NCBI RefSeq assembly: GCF_047675955.1
Contig: NC_132923.1
Coordinates: 93,617,137 to 93,681,136 of the forward strand
DNA from: Chlorocebus sabaeus
Taxonomy: Eukaryota; Chordata; Mammalia; Primates; Cercopithecidae
Direction of reading: 5' to 3'
DNA: 64,000 nt
In this document: piece after piece, positions 41,455 to 52,839 of the stretch
Layout of the letters: each line of letters opens with the position of its first letter
How positions within the stretch are numbered: the first letter of the stretch is position 1
Translations under genes and position numbers: made by a program
The notes under the pieces: model-generated
Seen by the model: only the letters and a program-made list of their open reading frames with translations
What the model was told of the DNA's origin: nothing
The model's database searches: none

Positions 41455-41692
41455 GGTTCAGGTGCTCCACCTGCAGATATGCTCCTGCCCTAGTTCTTCG
41501 TCTGCCAGGTACTTCTAACTTTCATGCTCCTTCTCTAGATACTCCCCAGATTCAGGTGTGCCTCCTCCAGACACTCCAGGTGTTTCCAAGCCTGGATGAT
41601 CTTCCTCCAGCTACTCCCCTAATTGAAGTGTTCCTCCTGTAGGTGTCCCCAGCCCTGGGTGATAATTTCCTGATTCAGGTGATCCTCATTTG
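41455..41692. repeat. Degenerate interspersed motif
   Basis: A word like gattcaggtgttcctcctg recurs at 41455, 41550, 41621 and 41672 with irregular spacing, within C1orf210 intron 1. Confidence 0.5.
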
Positions 41693-41984
41693 AATACTCC
41701 CTGGCTTGAGCCTCCCTCTAGGGGCAGAGTGTGGGCCTCCTGTAAGTAGAGGTGAATGGACAGGGATTTGCTTGAAGGGCTGAGAGAGTAGAAGTGGGCA
41801 GCAGCTGCTTTCAACTTAGAGGCAGAAGGGCCAGGGCTGCTCTGGCTGTGTCCAGGGCCCCTGTCCTCAGTTGGGACTTGCATCACTCTCCCCATATGTA
41901 GTCTCCGCTTTGGCTGGGTAGCTCCAACCCTTGCTGTTTTCTGACCTTTGGGAGCCAGGACCCACCTCTGCCCCTGTCTCCCAT

Positions 41985-42180
41985 CCTTAGCTTACCAAGC
42001 AGTGCAACAGACTGGGCTCTGGGTTCGAATCTGGGGACTTTGGTTGAGTCAGTTCACCTTTTTCAGCCTCAGAGCCCTCATCTATAAAGTGGGGATAATG
42101 TTTATACCTACCTTACTGGGTTTTGTGAGCATGATGCCTGGTGCTTGAATTATAAGGAATGCTCAGTAAGTTCTACAATT
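41985..42180 (+). mobile_element. MIR SINE
   Basis: Sense MIR: gggctctgggttcgaatctg, tcatctataaagtggggata, ctcagtaagttc. Confidence 0.85.
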
Positions 42181-42402
42181 TAGTTATTTTTTTTTTTTTA
42201 GCATCTTCCAGAGCAAAACCCTGTGGTGGTCCCTTACAAATAGTCAGTTTCTGTAGGCTCAGCTTGTTTCTCTTCTGTGGACAACTGGTGTGGTCAGTTG
42301 TCCAGTCCCCAGAGTTTGTGCAGCACTACCATGGCTGTGAGTGTGACCTGGAAAGTGCACCCTGTGACCGTCCCTGACACCCATACCTACGTTATTTTCT
42401 AG

Positions 42403-42519
42403 GACTTGTGCCCTGGGGCTGCCTGGCATCTGGGGGCCTCCTCAGAGCCAGGGCTCTTTCTGGTTGAGGCTGAGACTCACTGGTGTCATCAGGCCCCTCC
42501 ATGAATGAGACAAACAAAA
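42403..42519 (+). CDS. C1orf210: C1orf210 exon with 5' UTR and start codon
   Basis: Acceptor TTTTCTAG at 42395-42402 and donor GTGAGT at 42520. Only the last 19 bases (ATG AAT GAG ACA AAC AAA A) are coding. The good acceptor implies an untranslated exon further upstream. Confidence 0.8.
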
Positions 42520-42986
42520 GTGAGTGACAGTGGGAGGATGATGGGGGTGAGGGGCTTCCCCTTAGAGGCTGGGGTTGGGGGAAGGACCCTACCCGCACTC
42601 CTGTTGGTTTCTCCAGGGAGCCCCCTCTGGGGCCCACCTATAATGCTGTCCCTTTCTCTGCAGCACTTGTGGGGCCCTCGGAGCTCCCCACAGCATCTGC
42701 TGTGGCCCCTGGCCCAGGCACTGGGGCTCGGGCGTGGCCTGTGCTGGTAGGATTTGTGCTGGGGGCTGTGGTCCTCTCACTCCTCATCGCACTGGCTGCC
42801 AAATGCCACCTCTGCCGCCGATACCATGCCAGCTACCGGCACCGCCCACTGCCTGGGACAGGAAGGGGGGGCCGCCCACAGGTGGCTGAAGATGAGGATG
42901 ATGATGGCTTCATCGAGGACAATTACATTCAGCCTGGGACTGGCGAGCTGGGGACAGAGGGTAGCAGGGACAACTTCTCCCTCTGA
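42501..42986 (+). CDS. C1orf210: C1orf210, small single-pass endosomal membrane protein
   Basis: Two coding segments, 42501-42519 and 42664-42986, give 342 nt: 113 residues plus TGA, the length I know for human C1orf210 (type III endosomal membrane protein TEMP). The N-terminus M-N-E-T-N-K-T-L has two N-glycosylation sequons and no cleavable signal. One transmembrane helix lies at about 32-52, followed by C-H-L-C-R-R and a cytoplasmic tail with an acidic run (E-D-E-D-D-D, about 82-87) and the ending D-N-F-S-L. The first coding exon holds only 19 coding bases; the intron (42520-42663) runs GTGAGT to TGCAG. The start lacks a purine at -3, so initiation context is weak. Its cellular role is poorly known; endosome trafficking is from the literature. 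Transcribed opposite to its neighbours TIE1 and TMEM125. Confidence 0.95.
42664..42986 (+). CDS. C1orf210: C1orf210 main coding exon
   Basis: Starts after TCTGCAG in phase 1 and carries residues 7-113, including the transmembrane helix. TGA at 42984-42986. The 3' UTR continues in the same exon. Confidence 0.95.
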
Positions 42987-43144
42987 GCTCCCATCTTTGG
43001 ACCTTCCCCATTCCCTCAATGCCTGACAGCTTAAGGACAGTGGTTATGACACGGGGGTTCCTCGAACCTCAGGGACAGAGGTGGCTGGGGCGTAAAGGTT
43101 GGTCAGGGATGGAGTAAACCTCACTTTCCTGACACTAGCCAGCA

Positions 43145-43425
43145 AAGTGACAATGACCCTCCCTTGCTCAATAACTCTCAATGGTTCCCTGCTGTTCTCA
43201 GGATAAAGCCAAACAAAGGCTTGAGTGTGGATATAAGGCCCTCTGTGATGATGCCTCCGGGCCTCTTGGTTTCTTTTCTTGCCTTCCCCTACTTTACTCT
43301 CGAACTAAATGTTATTCTCCCTCCCACCACTTCCCATGCAGTTTCCCCAGGCACCTTTGCTCACATTGGTCCCCCTGCCTATGCTACTCTTCTCCTAAAT
43401 CCTCTATGACTGTGATGGCCTGCCT
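43145..43425 (+). mobile_element. LINE-2 fragment in C1orf210 3' UTR
   Basis: caatggttccctgctgttct, then ggataaagccaaacaaagg are sense LINE-2. Confidence 0.8.
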
Positions 43426-43516
43426 ACCTGCCAGCATTTCAAATATGCCCAGATGGTAACATTTGTGCAGGTGAAAACCAGTGCCAAGCTTCATTTTTTC
43501 TTTTTTCATTTTTCTT

Positions 43517-43806
43517 TTTTTTCTCCTGAGACGGAGTCTCACTCTGTTGCCCAGGCTGGAGCGCAATGGCACGTCTTGGCTCACTGCAACCTCCGCCTCC
43601 CAGGTTCAAGTGATTCTCCTGCCTCAGCCTCCCAAGTAACTGGGATTGTAGGTGTCTGCTACCACGCCCGGCTAATTTTTTGTATTTTTAGTAGAGACAG
43701 GGTTTCACTGTGTTAGCTAGGATGGTCTCGATCTCCTGACTTCATGATCCACCTGCCTCGGCCTCCCAAAGTGCTGGGATTACAGGCATAAGCCACTGCA
43801 CCTGGC
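43517..43806 (-). mobile_element. Alu SINE
   Basis: Full-length reverse copy within the likely C1orf210 3' UTR. Confidence 0.9.
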
Positions 43807-43944
43807 CACTAATTTTTATATTTTTAGTAGAGACGGGGTTTCGCCATGTTGGCCAGGATGGTCTCAAACTCTTGACGTCAGGTAATCTGCTCGCCTTGGC
43901 TTCCCAAAGTGCTGGGATTACAGGCGTGAGCCACTGTGCCCAGA
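43807..43944 (-). mobile_element. Partial Alu
   Basis: Right half of a second reverse Alu directly abutting the first. Confidence 0.85.
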
Positions 43945-43972
43945 CAGCTTCTTAATGAATTGTTTTCCTATA

Positions 43973-43978
43973 AATAAA
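43973..43978 (+). terminator. C1orf210: Candidate C1orf210 polyadenylation signal AATAAA
   Basis: Canonical AATAAA about 990 nt after the stop codon. Further AATAAA-type matches follow at about 44015 and 44039, so the 3' end may be heterogeneous. Confidence 0.5.
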
Positions 43979-44191
43979 GTGGGTAATCTGGTTATAATAT
44001 GTTTTTCACAGGAATTAATAAATCTATTTTCATTTTGAATAAAAATAAAAAATTGTCACTCATTTTTATTTTTCTTGAGCTGGGCTTTATCTCTCAGAGC
44101 TAGAAGACACTGCTCAGATGTTCCCCCCTCCACAACACCTTCCATGAGCCCTTCTCTAATATTGTCCTGCCCACATTTTGTTTTCATCTTT

Positions 44192-44499
44192 TTGTTTGTT
44201 TGTTTTGAGATGGAGTCTTGCTCTTGTTGCCCAGGCTGGAGTGCAGTGGCGCAATCTTGGCTCACTGCAACCTCCACCTCCCAGGTTCAAGCGATTCTCC
44301 CACCTCAGCCTCCCAAGTAGCTGGGATTAAAGGCACCCACCACCACACCCAGCTAATTTTTGTATTTTTAGTAGAGATGGGGTTTTTCCATACTGGCCAG
44401 GTTGGTCTCAAACTGCTGACCTCAGGTGATCTGCCCTCCAAAAGGTGACTCGGCCTCCCAAAGTGGTAGGATTACAGGTGTGAGCCACTGCGCCTGGCC
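44192..44499 (-). mobile_element. AluS SINE
   Basis: Reverse copy with a small local insertion (ccaaaaggtga) near its 5' end. Confidence 0.9.
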
Positions 44500-44502
44500 A
44501 TC

Positions 44503-44776
44503 TTTTTTTTTTTTTTTTTGACACAGGGTCTTTCTCTATCACCCAAGCTGCAGTATGGTGGGGCTATCACAGCTCACTGTAGCCTCGACCTCCTGTGCTT
44601 AAGTGATCCTCCCATTTCAGCCTCCCAAGTAGCTGGGAATACATGCATGTGCCACTGTGCATGGCTATTTTCTGTAGAGATGGCGTCTCACTGTATCACC
44701 CAGGCTTGTCTTGAACTCCTAGACTTTAGTAATCCTCCTGCCTCTGCCTCCCAAAGTGCTGGGATTTACAGGCTTA
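44503..44776 (-). mobile_element. AluJ-like SINE
   Basis: Strongly diverged reverse copy, head-to-tail with the previous Alu. Confidence 0.85.
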
Positions 44777-45439
44777 TTTTAATCTCTATGACAGTTTGTA
44801 CTTGCCCCTTACTATGCCTGCCCCCATAGCTAAACTGGGAGCTCCCTGACGCCTCAGGCTGTGTCTTACTCTGTATCCTCAGATTCTTGCACAAGGGAGC
44901 TAGTTTTAAGATGGAAAAGACTTGAGTTAAGCTATTTTTAATTGCAAGCAATAGAAAGGAGTTTGGGGGAGAATCCTGGCTGTTGCATAGAATCAAAGGG
45001 ACAGCAGGAAGCAGGCAGTCCCAGCAGCCAGAGGTCAGGCATTTCACATCTAGCATCCTGTCATTTAGGGGCACTAATGGGACTCTCTATAACCAGGACT
45101 TCCAAACTCTCAATTCCAAGTTTCAAGTGCTCAGACAAGAGAATCAGTTTGGCCTAGCTTTGGTCAAGTATACATGGGCTTAAAGCATAATCTGCTATGA
45201 GTCCAAGGGGCACGGTTTGGGGAGCCCATCTGTTTGTTCCAGATCATTCTCAGACAAGAGGCAGTTCTCATGAGCCAGGCAGCCACCCCCATGTGTTCCC
45301 CAAGTACAGTGTCAGCCTTTGAGGAATGAGCTGGTACAGAAGGAAAGTGAGGCATTGGCAAATGTAGTGAGGTGTTTGGCGGGAGATTGAGGAGGACTTG
45401 AGTGTAGTGTCTGAGAGGTGCCCATGGCAGTGAGGGAGC
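44777..45439. other. Unique intergenic spacer
   Basis: No repeat or gene recognised. Confidence 0.4.
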
Positions 45440-45860
45440 CCAAGAGTGGACTGGATCTGTTAGGGTCTTGGATGCCAAGCTCACACTTCAACCCAAGAAC
45501 AACGGAGGCTCATCTGTGGACTTTTTTTGTGCAAGGGCATGACATAATCATGATAGAAAAGTCATTCTGGCTGCTGTGCAGAGATGGATTAGAGGGGAGA
45601 CACTGAGAGAAGGTGATAAGACCTGACTAAGGTGTGACATAGGAACAGACTCCGAGACAGGAGGGAGGAATTGCTGATAGGACCTGTTGACTTTGGATAT
45701 GGGGAGTAGGTAGGTATCAGAAAAAACCGCCCTGGCTTCTGGCTTGGTTGCTGGGTGCATGGACAAAGAGCAGGTCGGGGCAATGGGGATTCAGTGTTGG
45801 ATGCAGGATTTCAGGGGAGATGCCTCGGGGCCGCTGGGTTCACAGGGAGAAGTCTAGTCT
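45440..45860 (-). mobile_element. LINE-2 fragment (antisense)
   Basis: aaagtcattctggctgctgt, agagatggattagagggga and cttggttgctgggtgcatgg are antisense LINE-2. Confidence 0.8.
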
Positions 45861-46866
45861 GCAGACACAGGCTTGGGAACACTTGGCACCAGGGTCACTG
45901 AGAGCGGGAGTGGATGACATCGCCAGGGAGGAGCGGAGTGGGAAACACATCTCAAGACTGTCAGCGGATCGAGGCCTGGCAAGGGAGTTGGAGGAAGCAG
46001 AGAGGAGGGAAGCCCAGCTCACGTGACCCCCAACCTGGCCATGGTTCCTGAGTCCAGCGATGGTCTGCCCCTCACAGGCCTAGGGAGAGCAGAGGCTGCC
46101 CCAGCCTGAGACCCTGGAGGAGGACCCCAGAGGCTGACCTAAGGGGCATGTCCTGGCCTTCAAGGAAAACCTGCTGCCCAGGCAGCTGGGCCTGCCCCCT
46201 GCCCCTGGGCTCCTTCGACTGCCACCACGGAGGAGCTGCCCTGCGTGCAGTTCTGTGCTTGGCTGGCCTTGTTCTCCTGTACTCTTTCGGGCGTCAGTCA
46301 GAACCTCTGAGGGACCCAGGAGAAGAAGATAATGGCCTGATTCCAGACTCGCAATTGATTTTACTGAGCCTATGCCCCGCAGGGTGCCCGAGCCGGGGCT
46401 TCCCCTCAGAACCTGCTGTGGGTGGCAAGCCTGCCTGAGCAGGACCCTGTAGTCACAAGAACCTTGGACCCTGTTCTTGAAGGCCTTGATTCCTTTGAGG
46501 AATTTCCTCCCACTGTGGTTTGCGTGCCTGGCCCCAAGTGCAAGGAGGGAGCATGACCTGGGCCCACAGGCGCAGAGGGCTGGGAGTGTTGGAGCTGCTG
46601 GGAGCTTGGAATTTGGCCAGGCCCTCTTTGGTTTGGCCTCTTCTGGCTTTGGGTCCTGGCCCCGCTTGCCTTGCCCCTGGCCCTTCACCTTGTCCTCCAC
46701 TCCTTGGCAGCTGCTGCTACCTACTCTGCCTTGGGAATCCCAACCCAGCCACCCACTGTCTCATCCTGCTGCCTCAAAGGCAAGGCAACATCCCTTGCAC
46801 TGTGTGGAGGCCAAAGATGGAGTCCCACAAAGCCACCAACATGACGTTTAAGAAACTCCAGCAGTT
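45861..46866. other. Unique GC-rich block with unassigned open frames
   Basis: About 1 kb without transposons by eye, carrying a 206-codon minus-strand frame (46080-46700) and plus-strand frames of about 100-125 codons. No recognised homology; listed as a finding, not as a gene. Confidence 0.45.
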
Positions 46867-47164
46867 GGCCGGGCGCGGCGGCTCATGCCTGTAATCCCAG
46901 CACTTCAGGAGGCTGAGGCGGGCGGATCACGAGGTCAGGAGATCAAGACCATCCTGGCTAACACGGTGAAACCCGTCTCTACTGAAAATACAAAACGTCA
47001 GCTGGGTGGCAGGTGCCTGTAGTCCCAGCTACTCAGGAGGCTGAGGCGGGAGAATGATGTGAACCTGGGAGGTGGAGCTTGCAGTGAGCTGAGATGGCGC
47101 CACTGCACTCCAGCCTAGGTGACAGAGAGAGACTCCGCCTCAGGAAAAAAAAAAAAAAAAAAAA
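46867..47164 (+). mobile_element. AluY-like SINE
   Basis: Forward copy with target duplication gaaactccagca on both sides. Confidence 0.92.
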
Positions 47165-47204
47165 GGAAACTCCAGCAATTTCCTAGCAGACTGGCAAAGT
47201 GAGT

Positions 47205-47430
47205 TGAGGGCACACGTTACCTGAATTTAAATCCTGGCTCGGCCATGTATATGCTGGGAGGCCTTGAGCAAGTTACTTAGTCTCTCAGTGCCCCAACTTC
47301 TCAGTGAAATGGGGATTAAAACAGTGCTTACCTCATAAGGTTGTTAGCAGGATGAAATGAGTCTATGTCAAGTGGAACCGAGCCGAGCAAGTGCTCTGCA
47401 GTGTTAGTGATATCCCTGTGGGCACCCTGA
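47205..47430 (+). mobile_element. MIR SINE
   Basis: Sense MIR: ttgagcaagttacttagtct, gcttacctcataaggttgtt. Confidence 0.88.
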
Positions 47431-47632
47431 GGGCAACAGCTCCTCATAAGAGGTAACCAGTGTTCGCCCTGAGGGAGGGGCTTGCTGGTCTCCTTCCTCC
47501 TCATTCCCTTCCCGCTGGGGATTTGACTGTCTCTTTTTCAGGACTTAGGTTGGAAGATCTGGTCAGGACAGCAAAGGAGTTGAATTAGAATCTCTGATGC
47601 TGTAGAATAATAGTACTGATGTTGTTCTAGCA

Positions 47633-47939
47633 CTTTTTTTTTTTTTTTTTTTTGAGACGGAAGTCTTGTTCTGTCACCCAGGCTGGAGTGCGATGGTGCG
47701 ATCTCAGCTCACTGCAACCTCCACCCTCCTGGGTTCAAGTGATTCTCCTGCCTCAGCCTCCCGAGTAGCTGGGATTACAGGCATGCACCATCACGCCCAG
47801 CTAAGTTTTTTGTATTTTTAGTAGAGACGGGGTTTCACCATGGTGGCCAGTCTGGTCTTGAACTTCTGACCTCAAGTGATCCGCCTGCCTTGACCTCCCA
47901 AAGTGCTGGGATTACAGGCGTGGGCCACCACGCCTGGCT
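47633..47939 (-). mobile_element. AluS SINE
   Basis: Full-length reverse copy; tgttcta repeats on both flanks. Confidence 0.9.
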
Positions 47940-48080
47940 GTTCTAATATTTTCTTACAACAGCCCTGCTTAATCTATGTTATAGATTGAGATGAGGCTCA
48001 AACAAGTTCACTGCAATTTGCCCACCTCACTCCACAATAACACCGTTATCTCACCTTGAAGTAACAATGAAATAGACTCA
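47940..48080 (-). mobile_element. Possible MIR fragment
   Basis: acaacagccctgcttaatct through gagatgaggctcaaac is weakly MIR-like. Confidence 0.4.
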
Positions 48081-48513
48081 GAGAAGGACCCTCTTGGCTG
48101 TTGGACTCTCATCTTGCCTGGGCTGGGTCCTCCCACCTTCACCCTCACAGTGAATAGGGGCTGAGAAGTCTCAGGGCACAAGGTCCAGTTTTTGGAGAGC
48201 AGGTCATGAGGGTAGAGCTGGTGTGTCCTGTCCCTGGTTGGGCCTGGCCCTCGGCTTCTGTTGCCCTCCAGGTATCTGGGGTGGCTGCCAGGGCTATGCC
48301 CAGGGGAGTCTCACAGGACCCCTGCAGAAGCCAGAAAGGAAGCCCCTGTCCTTGTGCTCCTGCATGAGCTGAGTATGACAGGACATGTGCAGGTCGCTTG
48401 GGGCCTGGAGGAAGCTCCTTCAAGGAGACCTGAGTGTCCAGAGGCCCAAAGTCTCCTGTGAGATGTGACTGGATGTGATGTGAGGACCACCTGGACTGGA
48501 CCAGATTTGGCAG
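48081..48513. other. Unique intergenic spacer
   Basis: No repeat recognised. A minus-strand frame here starts inside the next Alu and is not considered real. Confidence 0.4.
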
Positions 48514-48819
48514 TTTTTTTTTTTTTTTTTTTTTTTTTTTGAGACGGAGTCTCGCTCTGTTGCCAGGCTGGAGTGCAGTGGCATGGTCTCGCCTCACTGA
48601 AACCTCCACCTCCTGGGTTCAAGCGATTCTCCTGCCTCAGCCTCCCAAGTAGCTGGGATTACAGGTGCCTGCCACCACACCCGGCTAATTTTTGTATTTT
48701 TAGTAGAGATGGGATTTCACCATGTTGGCCAGGCTGGTCTTGAACTCCTGACCTTGTGACCTGCCCGCCTCAGCCTCCCAAAGTGCTGGGATTACAGGTG
48801 TGAGACACCGTGCCCAGCC
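48514..48819 (-). mobile_element. AluS SINE
   Basis: Reverse copy with target duplication agatttggcagttt on both sides. Confidence 0.92.
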
Positions 48820-49595
48820 TAGATTTGGCAGTTTCTAGAGCACATTCTTCCAGTCTCAGAGATGAAGGGACATGGCTTAGACCCTAGAGTTTGACTTAAA
48901 CCCAGGAGGAACGTGTGTCAAGCCCCTCTCTCCACCTCACACCATCCGAGGGGAGCCTCTAGGTCCAGACCAGGCTACGCTATCTCTCCATCAGCCCCCG
49001 TTTTGGCCTTTTCCTTCATCTAATGCCAGTTTAGATTTCCAGGTCTGGACCCTTCTTTGTGCTATTCCTTCTTTCTGGGATACTCTTCCCAAACTCTCTA
49101 GCTGGGCCAGCTGCTTCTTGTCCCTCGGTGGCCAGCCAAGACGGGCTGTTTGGCCATTTCTTCTCATTCTTTTTCTTCTAAGGCCAACCCCTGGTTCCAC
49201 ACAGCAGCCAGCAAGTCCCAAATCCTATTCTGGCCACAGTATCCTACTCCCCTGGTGAAAGTCTTTCCATGTTTTCCAGTGTCCTGAGGACAAAGTCCAG
49301 ATTCCTCTGCTGGGTTGCCAAGGCCACTGGCCAAGGGGGAGTAAGGGAGGATAGATCTGGTGGGAGCCGTGGTGAAGGGCTCCTGTCACGGGCTCTCGCC
49401 TTGTCACGAAGGGAGGAGGCCAAGTCTTCTGCAGACAGTGGTGCTGGGGGTGGGAGGTGAGTGCAGAGGGAGGGGATGTTGGGGTTGGGGGTGGTGAAGA
49501 GGGTGGAGAGAACTTCAGAGTCACTGTTTGAGCAGGAGCCAACCAGGAAAAGGCAGTGTCACTGAGGAACCGCAGTGCAGATTCAGATGAGAACT
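48820..49595. other. Intergenic, possible decayed LINE-2
   Basis: tttctgggatactcttccca and cagtgtcctgaggacaaagt hint at LINE-2, but order and identity are poor. No gene. Confidence 0.4.
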
Positions 49596-49740
49596 TTTTT
49601 TTTTTTTTTTGTATCTTCAGTAGAGACAGGGTTTTTGCCGTGTTACCCAGGCTGATTTTGAGCTCCTGGGCTCAAGCAATCCACCCATCTCAGCTTCCCA
49701 AAGTGCGAGGATTACAGGCGTGAGCCACTGTGCCTGGCCT
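49596..49740 (-). mobile_element. Partial Alu
   Basis: Right-arm reverse fragment with poly(T). Confidence 0.8.
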
Positions 49741-50402
49741 CAGCTGAGAAGTTGATAGAGGAGTTCACAGTGACAGCAGGCTGTCTGGCTGTGCAGATTT
49801 CTCTAATGGCCACTCACAGTGGGGCAGGTACATCCAAGGCAGATGTTGTCCATGGAGGGGGTTTGGCTGGGAGGGTGGCACCCAAAGGCAGGGGGCTAAG
49901 GACTTGACAAGTCTGTCAAAGAGCAGGTGAAATGATGGCGACAGAACCTTAACCAGATGGTAAGGGGGTGGACAGGAGAGGGCAGTGAAGTCAGGAGGAA
50001 GCAGCTTTACAGAGGGAGAACGGAGATGCCAGTGAGCTTCTGGTTGCAATGGAGGCGGAGAAAGTATTTAGCGAAATGACTTGAGCAGGCTGAAGGCAAG
50101 AGGTTGTGGGAAGCCTACGTTAGTGATTGAGGAGGTAGACACATTTCTGCCCTGCCCGTGCCTCACATAGCTCGTACCATCACCTGTCTCCTGTTATAGC
50201 TGGCTGTCCATTACCCTATGGGATCAGTCCTCTGGGGCCATGAGCCCTAGTCTCCATCTCCCGTCCTTCCCGGGAGAGCCTGGTGCTGGACTCGCCCACG
50301 GCAGCTGCTCAGTCAGATGCTTATGCCAGGTAACCCCCTCTTTCCCCATTTTCTGAGCCTCTGTGCTTCTGCTTTTTCTTTAGTTTCTTAAAATAAATAT
50401 TG
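49741..50402. other. Unique intergenic spacer
   Basis: No repeat or gene recognised. Confidence 0.4.
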
Positions 50403-50568
50403 CAAATAACTGGGCAAGGTGGCATGCGCCTGTAATCCCAGCTACCCAGGAGGGTGAGGCACAAGAACCTGCAAGGCAGAGGTTGCAGTGAGCAGAGATC
50501 ACGTCACTGCAGTCCAGCCTGGGTGACTCATGGAGACTCGATCTCAAAGAAAAAAAAAAGAAATAATG
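50403..50568 (+). mobile_element. Right Alu monomer (FRAM-like)
   Basis: Single forward Alu arm with A-tail. Confidence 0.75.
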
Positions 50569-50896
50569 TGAGAATCGCAAAAGTCTAACTCTGTCTCAGA
50601 TGAAAGGAAAGGGTATTTCTCCCCATATTACAGGAAAGCAGGACATTTTGTAGTCCCATATCAGGCCAGGAGTGGGTCATAGCGATCGATTGCTCTTGGC
50701 AACTCAGGAAGAGTGAGAACTGTGGTAGAGAGCATGGGGCTTTGGGAGGGACAGATTCAGGGACAACAGGGGCAGTGGCCTACTTTCCCTATCCCGTCCC
50801 AGTTATAGGTGGGTCTCTCCTTGCTCCTTGCACACACATTGCCATCTGGCCATGCCGGAGTCCTTCATCCACCCAATAAAGAACCTACTCTGTGTC

Positions 50897-51196
50897 GGCT
50901 GGGCGCGGTGGCTCACGCCTATAATCCCAGCATTTGGGGAGGCCGAGGTGGGCGGATCATGAGGTCAGGAGTTCAAGACCAGCCTGACCAACATGGTGAA
51001 ACCTCGTCTCTACTAAAAATACAATAATTAGCCAGGTGTGCTGGCACACGCCTGTAATCCCAGCTACTCAGGAGGCTGAGGCAGCAGAATCACTTGAACC
51101 CGGGAGGCAGAGGTTGCAGTGAGCCAAGATCTTGCCGCTGCACTCCAGCCTGGGCAACAGAGGGAGACTCTGTCTCAAAAAAAAAAAAAAAAAAAA
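50897..51196 (+). mobile_element. AluS SINE
   Basis: Forward copy with a long target duplication aaagaacctactctgtgtc on both sides. Confidence 0.93.
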
Positions 51197-51389
51197 GAAC
51201 CTACTCTGTGTCAGGCCTATGCTGGGAGCAAGGGATAAGCATATGAGCAGATGAGCACAATGCCAGTCTGGTTAGGACGAGCTCACCTGATCAAGGAGAC
51301 AGGCACAAAAAGAAATAATTGCAGATGGGTCTACAATGGAGGGTGCTGTGGGCATAGAAAGAGGGAAACTCACTGGTCTAAGGGCCAAG

Positions 51390-51900
51390 GAAGATCCCTG
51401 GAGAACTGGATCTTGAAGGACGAGAAGGCAAAGAGCACAGAACATGTAAAGGCTGGCACAAATGAGAGGGCCTGGGGAGTTGGTGGAAATAGCTCAGTGG
51501 GGCTGCTCATGGGGTTTTCTGAGTGGGACCAAACCAGGTTAGGGAGCCTGGAAGGGGTGGGCAGCCACAGACAGGCTCTGAGGCACATTTTCATTTTAGC
51601 TTTAGGATGATCACTCTGGCTCAAGGGATGTGCATGTGCATGGCCGGGGGAAGGGGAATGAAGAGGAGAAAAGAGCAGAAGCAGGGGGAGAGAAGGAGGC
51701 TGATGTGCCACTCAGGCAGGGATGAAGAGGGTCCCTTCTGGGCAGTGAGCATGAAGATATGGCTTGCCAGACAAATCTGTGTGAGGGAAACCAGAGGAGT
51801 TGGTGATTTGTCACTGGACTTGGGTGAGGAGACAGTGACGGTGCCATCTAGCACTGCACCGAGTCTCTAACCTAGAAGCCCCCTGAGCATGGCACTTCTG
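51390..51900 (-). mobile_element. LINE-2 fragment (antisense)
   Basis: gatcttgaaggacgagaagg and tttaggatgatcactctggc are antisense LINE-2. Confidence 0.7.
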
Positions 51901-52839
51901 GGTGAGAGAGAGGAGCTCGTTCAAGATGAGAGGAGCAGGGTCAGTTTGGAATATGGTGGATATGAGGCACCCCTGGAGCACCCAGGGGAGCCGTTTCTGT
52001 TGTCCTTGGAGTTCTGGGACACGCCTTGTCTTTCTCTCCCGGGTCTGTTCACACTGTTCCCTCCCTCCATTGGCAACACTCTTCCCCTTATCTGTCAGCC
52101 CGGTGTTTTCTCCAGGAGACATCCTTGACGTTGCCCGCTGAAAGTCAACTTTTTGTTGTCAGAGCCTCTGTACTGTAACATCTCTTTGACCTGCCTCTCT
52201 GGGCATCTTCCACGGGCTTCATGCAGTCTGCACCTCGAGAAGCAGGAAGTGATGAAACACCTGAGTGCTGCTTCCCGTGGATCTCCATCACCCAGGAAAT
52301 GGCACTGCATGCTACAGAGGGGGGATCCTCCCAGGGCTGACTCCAAGCAGGAAGTGACTCTCACCACCCTAGGGGGTTTGAAACACCTCTCCCATGCCCA
52401 GGAACCTAGAGCAGGCCAGCTGGCGCAGCCACTGCCCAGACGCGGGATATTCTGGTTTCAGAGGTGGGGTAGGGAGCTGCAGCCTCCCAGTCGCCCTCAG
52501 GGAATCCGCTGAGGCACAGCCAACGGGAGGTGCAGTTGCCAGAGAAACCAGCTGATAACACCAAACACGTAAGGCCTCATCCTGAACCAGCATGTGAGCA
52601 AATGCGAAGGACTCAGGTCCCTCACCTCTCCCTGGGACTGGAAACCAACCACCTTCCCAAGGCTGGCATCCAGTCCGTCCTCTCCCTACCTAACAGGAGA
52701 AACTACAGGCCTGACTGAGGACACCCTCAAGGCACCGTTTATGAGGCTGAGATAGGAGTGAGGAGTTCGTTTTGGATGGGGCGGGGCTTGGGGTAGGGGA
52801 GGAAGGGTCTCTGAGGTGAGATCCTGAGATGGAGACAAT
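51901..52839. other. Unique sequence downstream of TMEM125
   Basis: No repeat or gene recognised between the LINE-2 and the TMEM125 poly(A) site. Confidence 0.45.

Larger units (their letters stand above)
42987..43995 (+). other. C1orf210: Likely C1orf210 3' UTR, largely repeat-derived
   Basis: No canonical AATAAA occurs between the stop codon and 43973, so the message probably runs through a LINE-2 piece (43145-43425) and two antisense Alu pieces (43517-43944) to the signal at 43973. An AGTAAA near 43114 could support a shorter form. Confidence 0.5.

Noticed and set aside
48145..48609. 154-codon minus-strand frame
   Set aside because: Its start and poly-Lys run come from an Alu and its A-tail; the remainder has no recognisable feature.
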